Assembly (NCBI GenBank): GCA_000277445.1
Contig: AJWJ01000352.1
Span: 1 to 24,678 of the forward strand
Direction: 5' to 3'
DNA: 24,678 nt
From: Polysphondylium violaceum
Taxonomy: Eukaryota; Evosea; Eumycetozoa; Dictyosteliales; Dictyosteliaceae
A program made the position numbers and the translations under genes. Shown here piece by piece: positions 10,039-18,257 of this stretch. Every line of letters begins with the position of its first letter. Positions within the stretch are counted from its first letter, which is position 1. Under the pieces are notes generated by a model, which saw only the letters and a program-made list of their open reading frames with translations, made no database searches and had not been told where the DNA came from.

Positions 10039-11437
10039 ATGACAAAGATCGATGTTGCTAATCCAGTCGTTGAAATGGACGGTGATGAAATGACTAGGTA
10101 TGTTTTTTATAATCGATGGATAGTGTGCGATATGAATCGTAGATTCTAATAAAATACATATACACAGAGTCATCTGGGCTATGATCAAGGATAAATTAAT
10201 TCATCCATTTTTAAACTTAAAGATTGAATATTTTGATTTAGGAATGGAACACAGAGACGCCACAAATGATCAAGTCACTATTGATTGTGCCAATGCTATG
10301 TTGAAATACAATGTTGGTATCAAGTGTGCCACCATCACACCAGATGAACAACGTGTCAAGGAATTCAATTTAAAGCAAATGTGGAAATCACCAAACGGTA
10401 CCATTAGAAACATTCTCGGTGGCACTGTATTTAGAGAGCCAATCATTTGCACCAACGTTCCACGTCTTGTCACTGGTTGGAAGAAATCCATTGTCATTGG
10501 TCGTCATGCCCACGGTGACCAATACAAAGCCACCGACTTTGTCGTCAATGCTCCAGGTAAGCTCGAAATGACCTTTACCCCAGCCGACGGTAGTGCTCCA
10601 CAAAAGTACACTGTCTTTGATTTCCCAGGTGGTGGTGTTGCCATGGGTATGTACAACACTGACGAGTCTATTGTTGGCTTTGCCAAGAGTTGTCTTGAAT
10701 TTGCCCTCGCCAAGAAATGGCCTCTCTATTTGAGCACCAAAAACACCATTCTCAAAAAGTATGACGGTCGTTTCAAAGACATCTTCCAAGAGGTCTATGA
10801 AAAGGAATACAAACAACAATACGAAGCCGCTGGTATCTGGTACGAACACAGACTCATTGACGATATGGTTGCCTATGCCATGAAGAGCGAGGGTGGCTTT
10901 GTTTGGGCCTGTAAAAACTATGATGGTGATGTCCAATCCGACTCTGTCGCTCAAGGCTACGGTTCCTTGGGTCTCATGACCTCTGTTCTCTTGTGCCCAG
11001 ATGGCAAAACTGTTGAAGCTGAAGCTGCCCACGGTACCGTTACTCGTCATTTCCGTGAACACCAAAAAGGTAGAGAAACCAGCACCAATCCAATTGCCAG
11101 TATCTTTGCTTGGACTCGTGGTTTAGCTCATCGTGCCAAACTCGACAACAATGCCAAATTGACTGCTTTCTGTGATGCTCTTGAAGCTGCTTGTATCGAT
11201 ACCGTTGAAGCTGGTTTCATGACCAAAGATTTGGCCTTATGTGTTAAAGGTTCCCTTGAAAAGTATTGTATCCTCATATAACTCTATTCATATTGTTTAT
11301 TTTTAGTATTGGTTGTTTACTAACATTTACAATCATTACTCTTTAATTATTATAGTGTTAAGCGTTCAGATTATTTAAATACCGTTGAATATATTGATAA
11401 AGTGGCCGAAGCCCTTAAAAAGACCCTTAACATGTAA
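10039..11437 (+). CDS. idhC: Isocitrate dehydrogenase [NADP], cytosolic
   Basis: Three exons (10039-10097, 10168-11262, 11356-11437; introns of 70 and 93 nt) give 411 aa. The enzyme converts isocitrate and NADP to 2-oxoglutarate, CO2 and NADPH. The start [20 protein letters not shown] has no mitochondrial leader. The substrate Arg matching human IDH1 R132 is in [16 protein letters not shown]. The metal-binding and family signature is [19 protein letters not shown], and [20 protein letters not shown] is the NADP-type cofactor loop (Arg-His). The last splice restores [19 protein letters not shown], matching IDH1. The C-terminus ends LKKTLNM with no peroxisomal SKL-type signal, so I infer a cytosolic enzyme. 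Codon choice is strongly C-biased, as for an abundant protein. Confidence 0.96.
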
Positions 11438-12112
11438 GGATATTATCTCAATATAATTCATTATACACAGACAGATTTCTTTTCTTTTCTTTTTTTTTTT
11501 TAAAAGTTCATATTTCTTTTTTAAACTCTATCCATCCATTATCATTATTATTATTATTATTCCACGCCGCCTTATTGTTTTTGTAATATTAAAAATCAAA
11601 TCAATAGTAATAATTATCAGATTTGTTTCCATAAATAAAAAAAAAAGAAAAAAAGAAATATCTGTTGTAACACTATAGAATCTAAACTCACCATTGAGAA
11701 TTTATTTATTTCTCCCTCTTTCTCCCTTTTCTCTTTTTTTTTACTTTTAGAGATAGTAAATTATAAGTAGAATAAGTCGATCCCTTTGTAACTTTTTATG
11801 CTGATGATTATTAAATTTTATATTAAAATAAATGATATAATAATAAAATATTGTTTGGATGGATTCCTCTCGTTCATTTAAATATCGATTATTTGTTTCA
11901 TTTTATTCTTTATGTTTCCAAAAGTAACGATATCTTTAAACCTTTGATCAATCTACCATACAATTAGCCAGAGAAAGCAATGAAATGATTAATGTTTTCA
12001 ATGCTTAGTCCTGTATTCGTTTTGAAAAGAAATGATGAAAAAATTTTACGACTTTTATGAAAAAAAAAATATGACATTTCATTTGAGAAATCAATAATTT
12101 ATAGCTACTATT
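11438..12112. other. Intergenic region between idhC and the PET117-like gene
   Basis: A 675-bp gap that includes the idhC 3' untranslated region, with T and A runs at 11478-11500 and 11637-11655 and an ATT microsatellite near 11540-11560. A slightly more complex stretch at 11850-12060 has only short ORFs; I see no tRNA box pair and no convincing small-RNA signature in it. Confidence 0.6.
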
Positions 12113-12380
12113 ATGGTGGTAATAACTAAAGCCAAGGTTGGCCTCACTTTAACAGTGGTTGGTGTATTAGGATTTATTGCATGGATTCACCAAGATCAAA
12201 AAGATGCAAGAGAGGTAAACATTTTATAAACTTGTAGTGATACATATTGTTGTAATCACTGTATTTGTGTTTGGTGTATTAAACAAATAAATATCAACAT
12301 CTATCTAGAAAATGAGAAAAGCTGTATATGAAGATATTGAAAGACAAAAGTTTAAAGAGTTGCAAAAAAAAAAAATCTAG
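12113..12380 (+). CDS. PET117-like cytochrome c oxidase assembly factor
   Basis: Exon 1 (12113-12214) and exon 2 (12309-12380) join over a 94-nt intron (GTAAAC...ATCTAG) to give 57 aa. PET117 proteins are small mitochondrial inner-membrane factors that work with COX15 and heme A synthesis for cytochrome oxidase. The pattern here fits: a short N-terminus (MVVITKAKVG), one hydrophobic segment (LTLTVVGVLGFIAWI) and then a charged helix, HQDQKDAREKMRKAVYEDIE, ending QKKKI. Similarity to yeast and human PET117 is in layout and in the segment after the membrane span, so the call is good but not certain. A 12-A run (12364-12375) encodes the C-terminal lysines and leaves the end of this gene sensitive to sequencing slippage. 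Confidence 0.7.
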
Positions 12381-12843
12381 ATATAGAAAACTCTAAAAAG
12401 TCAAATTAATATAGTTAGTAGTAATAATAGTTGTAGGTTCAAGAAAGAAATAAAAACACACCCTATATTTGTATATATAATAATAGCAAATAAGATACCT
12501 CAAATTGTCAATTTATTTTGTATTGCTAAAGATAAAAAAGTAATTAACAACAATATTGTTTATTAATGTAAAATTAAAAGAGGGTTTTATTATTATTCTT
12601 TTGTTATATATATATGTATTATGTATAGTATGAATCGTATTGAATAATAATTTTTCTATATTTATATATTATAAATAGATAAAATAATCGTAAAAAATAT
12701 AAAGGTCTATATATGTATGTATATAAATGAATTCTATCATCCACATTTGGGATTGATATTTGTAAGATATAAAATCTAGAGAAAAAGTGTGTCTATATAA
12801 AATGTATATAATAAATGTATAAAAGATGAATCTACTTAAATAT
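12381..12843. other. Convergent 3' intergenic region
   Basis: A 463-bp gap between the ends of the PET117-like gene (+) and the BTB gene (-). It consists of very AT-rich TATATA/ATAATA sequence, presumably both 3' untranslated regions. I see no gene in it. Confidence 0.6.
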
Positions 12844-14475
12844 TTAATCTTGAATAACATCATCATTGGTATTACTGCTATCGTTGTTACTATTGCTATT
12901 ATTGTTATTACTACTAATTTCGCTACCAAAAGTAGAATCATCATCATCATCTTCCAAATGAACCAATCTACCATAGGCTTCAAAACAACAAACACAAAGT
13001 TCATTTCCATCTCTTTGATTGGGACCAGTTTGAAGAACTTTTAAGTAACGATAACTATGAATACTCTTTATTTCCCAACCAGCCATACTGTAACCGTCTT
13101 TTAAGGATACATCGTCAACATGTTCTTTTAGGATTGTCCAATCCTCTCCATCCAAACTACCCAATAGCTGCCAATTTTTAGGAGCTGCGTAGATTGATCC
13201 TTGGCTGTCACCACCGTATCTCATGGTATAGTAGGTTGGACAAAGAACATGTTTGGGACCGAGATCAATACAAAAGTAAGATCCTTCTTCTTTATCAGTG
13301 TACATATTGGTTGGAGTTCTGCCAGCAAAGGGATGGGGATATCCAATGCTCATAGTTGATGAGGTGACTTTGACAATCTTTCTAGTGACTGGTGATTCGT
13401 AGTCTTGAGTGTCGTCGCTAGAACCTAAATAATATAAAACTCCATTGGTATCACCGTCGAAATCGTGATCGAAATCACGAACACCCTGTCTAAGTTCACT
13501 AGAGTTGGCTCTTTTGGTTGGTGTACCGGCGGCACAGTATCTGTAGGCTTCAAAGAGAATATCGTTTCCAACGATATCATATTTTTCAATGTGGGTAGAG
13601 AGTTGATGTGGAAACATGCTGGCAAAACGAATGTAGTTTAGGGGAATTTCCAACTTTTTTTTAATATAGTCTTGCTTTTCAATCTCAAAGCCAACGGGCG
13701 AGAGATCCTTGAGCACAGTGTATTGTTTGTCGGCCCATCTAACCAAGGAATCAAATATTTCTACCTCGGGTACACGGAGATTATCTTGATCGAGAATCGA
13801 GATCAAGTTTTCTTCACTGAGTAAATGCCAATTGGGAGAGGAGAGTAAGATGTCCATCGAATGTTGACTAATGTAATCAAGACAAAGACTCTTTATTTTG
13901 TCCAACCCATACTGTTCTGCAGCACAGAGTACTCTGCATATATCCAAATCACTTTCACCTAATATTGACACCTTTAGCGAATACCAGCCACAAAATTCCT
14001 TTAAATCGTCCAATTGATAGTAATCTGCCGATGCCAAAACATCCAATATCTCTGTGGGCTCCATTTCAATGTTTCCCGAGTACATAAACTTTAGTATCGA
14101 GTAGAAAATATTTTTGGGAAAATGACTGGTCAAAATGTTGCAATGAGACTCCATCATTTGACAAGACAACATTTTTGAAAAAACGGGTGAACGAGCTGAT
14201 AAAACAAATTTGTGTGCATAAAAGAAATCTACCTTGTGATTGCCATCATTGTTGCTATTGTTTATGGTGGTAGTAATTTCATCTCTTGTGGGAGGATTGC
14301 TACAATTGATCAACTGAATGGGTTTAATATATTGATCAGTGTATCCATTCTCTGTGACTTGTATAATGATATCTGACAACTCTGGATTATTGAAATAATA
14401 AGAGAAATCAGATGAATATTTTTTCCTCAATCTATTTTTTCCAATTGCTGAAACCATTCTATCTATGAAATTCAT
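12844..14475 (-). CDS. BTB/POZ-BACK protein with discoidin-like (F5/8 type C-like) C-terminal domain
   Basis: An intronless gene of 543 aa. A BTB/POZ fold begins near residue 33 (LSDIIIQVTENGY), is interrupted by a polar Asn-rich insert, and resumes with the hallmark YAHKFVLSARSPVFSKML and FMYSGNIEM up to about residue 160. A BACK domain follows (LCAAEQYGLDKIKSLC, EIFDSLVRWAD). Residues ~370-510 resemble a galactose-binding/discoidin-like beta sandwich: GRTPTNMYTDKEEGSYFCID, NWQLLGSLDGEDWTIL, and the closing CCFEAYGRL. The order is that of BTBD9-type proteins, which often serve as substrate adaptors for Cullin-3 ubiquitin ligases; that role is inferred. The tail is an acidic and Asn/Ser-rich low-complexity stretch. 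ATG 14475 is preceded by a stop-rich AT leader. Confidence 0.85.
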   Translation of the reverse strand: MNFIDRMVSAIGKNRLRKKYSSDFSYYFNNPELSDIIIQVTENGYTDQYIKPIQLINCSNPPTRDEITTTINNSNNDGNHKVDFFYAHKFVLSARSPVFSKMLSCQMMESHCNILTSHFPKNIFYSILKFMYSGNIEMEPTEILDVLASADYYQLDDLKEFCGWYSLKVSILGESDLDICRVLCAAEQYGLDKIKSLCLDYISQHSMDILLSSPNWHLLSEENLISILDQDNLRVPEVEIFDSLVRWADKQYTVLKDLSPVGFEIEKQDYIKKKLEIPLNYIRFASMFPHQLSTHIEKYDIVGNDILFEAYRYCAAGTPTKRANSSELRQGVRDFDHDFDGDTNGVLYYLGSSDDTQDYESPVTRKIVKVTSSTMSIGYPHPFAGRTPTNMYTDKEEGSYFCIDLGPKHVLCPTYYTMRYGGDSQGSIYAAPKNWQLLGSLDGEDWTILKEHVDDVSLKDGYSMAGWEIKSIHSYRYLKVLQTGPNQRDGNELCVCCFEAYGRLVHLEDDDDDSTFGSEISSNNNNSNSNNDSSNTNDDVIQD

Positions 14476-14798
14476 TGTTGGATATTAGTATTTTAAAAGA
14501 CACGTAATAAGAGAAAAAGAGTGAAAAAGTTATTATTTTTAAGTTATAATAGTTATTATTATTATTGTTATTTTCCAATTAGTATTATTATCCTTTGTCG
14601 AAAATGGTTGTTGTAAATTATTAAATAATGAATTACATTTTAAGACTAAATTTATATTTGCATATAAATTCAAGATAACACTACTACTCCATCCTATTTA
14701 GATTGGTGGTATGTATTATTAATGTACATTATTGCTTGAACAAGAGATTGTGATAATTGTATCAGTATTGTATGTATACTTACTCTATATATATTATG

Positions 14799-14829
14799 TA
14801 TAGCAACCAAATACTATCGAGTTGCTATA
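14799..14829. repeat. Short hairpin in intergenic DNA
   Basis: A perfect inverted repeat: TATAGCAAC at 14799-14807 and GTTGCTATA at 14821-14829, with a 13-nt loop. It lies about 325 bp upstream of the BTB gene start. No function can be assigned. Confidence 0.6.
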
Positions 14830-15350
14830 AAATTTTAAAAATATCTATAATTGAAATTTAAACCCGCGCAAGATTCTAACAGTGTGTGTGTGTGTGGTAA
14901 TAATATAATTACTACTAGTTTGAGTTTTTGGTGTTTTTATATTGAATATTTTTTTGTTTTTCCTGTCACCTTTTTATTATTATCACGAGCAAATTAAAAT
15001 AATTTTAAAAAAAACAACAGGGAAACTATAGAGTAATGACTCTTTCCAATAACAGACAAAGACAATTATGAAAACTAGACAAGAAACCCGTTTTGATTCT
15101 ACACTATAGTATTGATAACTATATATAGTTGTGTGGGAATGAGTAGTGCTGTATTTTACAAAAATATCATAAATGCTAATATATAGTTTTAAAGAATTCA
15201 ATATTTATAGTAGGAGAAAACAACACAACACAAACTATGGATGACTACAGACAACAATAATAACAATAAAAGTAAACAACACGATATTTTTAAAATCCTG
15301 ATGTAGCAAAGATAAAAATTTTAAATTTTTAATGAATAAATATTGCTGTT

Positions 15351-15475
15351 GTTGGGTAGTGGTTGTGGTCGTGTGTATGAAGGAGAATAATATGTGTGAG
15401 TGTGGGAGGGGGAAAATGATAACATAACACACAAATTCATTATCTTTCATACACACCACCACCACTCCCACAATT
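15351..15475. repeat. Long imperfect foldback (inverted repeat)
   Basis: The left arm, about 15351-15400, and the right arm, about 15427-15475, are reverse complements with few mismatches. The core TGTGTATGAA pairs perfectly, as does most of AGTGGTTGTGG against its partner, around a ~26-nt purine-rich loop. Weaker pairing may extend outward (for example GATATTT words near 15282 and 15535). The RNA would be a hairpin of about 45 bp, the scale of a microRNA precursor or a small foldback element. Confidence 0.6.
15466..15473 (+). promoter_or_regulatory. Possible DUSE-like motif (TCCCACAA)
   Basis: The octamer matches the dictyostelid upstream sequence element (A/T)CCCA(C/T)AA, which I recall lying some 60 bp before many small non-coding RNA genes. 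It falls in the right arm of the foldback, and I could not recognise an RNA downstream, so this may be chance. Confidence 0.2.
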
Positions 15476-16061
15476 ATAATTTGAGTTTTTTGAAAGTATA
15501 TTGTATCATCTATCTCCAATTTTGGAAATTCAAATATCATTCACACCTCATCTGTAAATATTTTTCCCCCTCAGATCTTATAGACTTCCATAAAATTTGA
15601 ATGTAATTATCATTCATCGCTGATTTCAAAAATATCTTATTTGTTCCAATCTGTCCCCCCATTGGTGATTCTCACCCCTCCACATATATGTAAACGTAAT
15701 TCGAAGATTTTAAAAAATCACTGTTACTTCAATATATTTGAATATTGCAGAAATAAAAAATTTACAACTTTTTTAGTAGTGTAGTATGAGTATTCGAAAA
15801 AAGTAAAAAGGGTAAAAAAAAAAGAAAAGAAAAAAAAGATTCAAATAATAAATTTTAATTATTTTAATTATTTTAATTAATTTTAATTGTTTGTGTGTAC
15901 ATATGTTTGTTTTGTTTTGTTGATTTATATATTTATATATATATTACACCATGTAAGGAAAGAGAGGATGAGTTGAGATGAGGAGTGTGAGTGTGAGTGT
16001 TAGTGTTGTTGTTGTAAATGATGATTATTGCATTGGGGCTATACTAGATTAGATTACCAAT

Positions 16062-16913
16062 TTATTTTGAACCACTTTGTTTCTTTTCTTCTTCTTTTAA
16101 GAGATCTTTTTCTTTTTCAACTTCTTCAACTAATTTCTCTACTTGAGCTTCATCCAATAATTTAATGGGTTCATTTCTTCTAATGATGGCGATTTCAATG
16201 TTTTTGTTACCAGATTCTACAATTTCCAAAAGAGCTCTAACGGCCAATTTAATAGATTCTTGATCACTAGTGTCAGTGTAGTTCTTTTCTAAAAATTCAC
16301 CAACAGTCTTTGATGAACGACCAATGGCGGCTGCTTTCCATGATGAATAAGAACCAGATGGATCAGTTTGATAGAGTTTTGGTGCTCCATCTGTATCAAA
16401 ACCAACAATTAAAGTTGAAATTCCAAATGGTCTAACACCACCACTTTGAGTATAACGCTATTGTAAAGTAATAATTAATAATAATAATAATAGTTAGTAT
16501 ATATGTATATGGAGATGATTGGATATGATATTATGATATAAAAAAGAAATACAAACTTGTTGAATACCAGCAATATATTTAGATATATATTCAACAGATG
16601 GAGAATCTTCAACGGTTAATCTGTAGGATTGACATTCCATCAAAGCTTTATTAATCAAAACTCTAGAATCGGCTGTTAAACCAGCAAATGTAAGACAAAT
16701 GTGATCATCAATCTTTACAATCTTTCTAATTGATCTGGCGTCTTGTAATTTAGCGGTAGCTTTCTTTTCAACACCTAAAATAATGACATCTTTACCACGA
16801 ACACCTACGGCAACTGTACCTTTTCTAACAGCCTCCATAGCATATTCTACTTGAAAAAGATGACCATCTGGTGAAAAAACTGTAATAGCTCTATCGTATC
16901 TAGCTGCAGACAT
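16062..16913 (-). CDS. psmA7: 20S proteasome subunit alpha-4 (PSMA7 type)
   Basis: Exon 1 (16913-16557) and exon 2 (16457-16062) join over a 99-nt intron (unusual donor GTTTGT, acceptor AATAG) to give 250 aa, the family's usual length. It is a structural subunit of the outer alpha ring of the 20S core proteasome. The alpha-type N-terminal signature [20 protein letters not shown] is present, followed by [31 protein letters not shown] and, after the splice, [20 protein letters not shown] and [14 protein letters not shown]. The sequence follows PSMA7 rather than the other alpha subunits. The end is a lysine/glutamate-rich helix ([19 protein letters not shown]), as usual for the alpha-4 tail. The gene is divergent from SPCS3. 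Confidence 0.95.
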
Positions 16914-17269
16914 TGTGTATGTGTATATATATAAATTATGTAAAAGTAGTAATAAAAATATTAAAATGAAAAAAAAAAGTGTTGATGTTCATAAGAAAAA
17001 AATGATCATCACAATTTTGCAAAAATTAAAAAAAAAAAAATAAAAAAAATAATTAAAAAATTTTTATGTGCGCAGAAGGGGGAAAGCTTGATTTGTCATC
17101 AATACTATTCTCATATATATAAATAAATACACCACCACAACCACTATTTGATTAGGAATTACGATATTTTCTTATTGGATAGCAGCGTGTATTACTTATT
17201 TGTATATTATATTCACTTTTGTATATAGCACACCTCCCATCCCATCTATTATATATATATCAGGATACA
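16914..17269. promoter_or_regulatory. Divergent promoter region of psmA7 and SPCS3 gene
   Basis: A 356-bp gap with A-rich runs at 16968-16978 and 17026-17060, then a small GC-richer island (TGTGCGCAGAAGGGGGAAAG, 17067-17086), then TATATA-containing DNA before the SPCS3 start. No specific operator was identified. Confidence 0.5.
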
Positions 17270-17965
17270 ATGTACTCTATCACACAAAGAGCTAACACCA
17301 TCATTTGTTTTGGTGGCATGGTATTGTTTGGCGTATTGTTACTCAATGTTCTCAGTAGAGCATTCTTTCCAAATCACGTTGATGTCGATATCAAGTTGAA
17401 TTCAGTTACTAGATTGTATGTGTGTTGTAGTGTGTGATTGTTATAGTGTGTTTGCTCGATACAGTAGATATTAACCCTCACTGACCCTACTCTTGTATTT
17501 ATACATAGAAATAAGAGAAACAGCATTGAATATGCCGAAGTACATTTTGATTTACAGACCGATTTAAGACCATTGTTTAATTGGAATACTAAAATGCTAT
17601 TCCTCTATGTGGTCGCCGAATACCAAACCAAGCAAAACGTTATCTCTCAAGAAGTACTTTGGGACCACATTTTGATGGACAAAGAAAAGGCAAACATTGA
17701 TGTAAAGAATATTTTCAAATACTATCTTGTTGACCAAGGTTTAGGTTTAAGGTATATCTCATTATCTTTATCATTACTTTTGTTGTAATCATATCTTTGT
17801 GTATACTAACAATATAACATTACCATCATCACCTATAGAAACAACACCATTAATCTTACATTCAACTACAACGTTATTCCCATTAGCGGTCTATTAACTC
17901 GACATAAGGATGGTAGTCACCAATTCAAATTAAATGATAGATATCTTTTAGATAAATATTATTAA
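17270..17965 (+). CDS. spcs3: Signal peptidase complex subunit 3 (SPCS3/SPC22-23)
   Basis: Three exons (17270-17415, 17509-17751, 17839-17965; introns of 93 and 87 nt) give 171 aa. SPCS3 is an essential single-span ER subunit of signal peptidase with a large lumenal domain that supports the catalytic SEC11. The N-terminus MYSITQRANTIICFGG and the hydrophobic span (about residues 13-34) match the family. The lumenal domain shows VHFDLQTDLRPLFNWNTKML, then FLYVVAEYQTKQNVISQEVLWD, and after the last splice NNTINLTFNYNVIPISGLL, corresponding to the human FDWNVKQLFLYLSAEY and NVVPNAGIL regions. Both junctions restore split codons in frame. ATG 17270 is the only suitable start. Confidence 0.93.
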
Positions 17966-18257
17966 TAAATAAATACCTTTTATAGTAAATCTCATATAAG
18001 CGATATGATATATTGTGTGTGTGTCGTTTTCATTCTTATTGTTTCTTTTTCTGGATTCCTATTCCGTAGGATTTATAAAATTAAAAATATAAAGGGCATG
18101 ACTCTTGCCTTTGCCCCCCTTTTTTAAAAAAAAATTCCCTTTCAAAAAATTCCCAAAACATCACATAGAAATATATACAAACAACATATACAAAGAAATC
18201 AAAGATTTGAATACAAATACAAAGCATTCAGAGTAACACACCTCCTCCCCTATAGAT
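17966..18257. other. Intergenic region between SPCS3 and codanin-1 homologue
   Basis: 292 bp holding the SPCS3 3' region (AATAAATAAATACC just after the stop), a TGTGTGTG run, a T-run/A-run boundary at 18120-18132 and an A/C-rich leader (ACAAACAACATATACAAAG-like) before ATG 18258. No gene was seen. Confidence 0.55.

Larger units (their letters stand above)
14476..16061. other. Long intergenic region without a recognisable protein gene
   Basis: This 1586-bp gap, upstream of the BTB gene and downstream of PSMA7, is the longest here. It contains an ATT microsatellite (14553-14567), a 9-bp-arm hairpin (14799-14807 with 14821-14829), a TG repeat (14882-14897), a 14-bp palindrome (15117-15130), the long foldback at 15351-15475, and A-rich and GTGTGAG repeats near 15800-16010. 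Open frames on the minus strand at 14983-15201 and 15235-15540 start without a good ATG or look like AT-rich chance frames. A non-coding transcript is possible. Confidence 0.6.

Noticed and set aside
9760-10188. Minus-strand open frame of 142 codons across the idhC promoter and first exon
   Set aside because: It overlaps idhC exon 1 and its intron, is rich in Ile/Lys/Phe from AT-rich DNA, and shows no recognisable domain.
10388-11065. Long minus-strand open frame (225 codons) inside idhC
   Set aside because: It is antisense to the strongly conserved isocitrate dehydrogenase exon; the C-biased codons of that gene leave the opposite strand open. The translation resembles no family.
12425-12450. 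GGTTCAA-like tRNA B box
   Set aside because: No A box at the right distance and no cloverleaf could be formed; no other tRNA candidate was found on either strand by eye.
14983-15201. Minus-strand frame of 72 codons upstream of the BTB gene
   Set aside because: It starts at TTG, not ATG, and has only AT-rich composition in its favour.
15235-15540. Minus-strand frame of 101 codons over the foldback
   Set aside because: No good start context, and its Val/Ile/Thr/His runs come straight from the repeat-like DNA; better explained as chance.
15555-15640. Possible box C/D snoRNA on the minus strand (GATGAATGATAA and CTGAG)
   Set aside because: The C-box match is poor, the boxes are close together and no terminal stem is visible.
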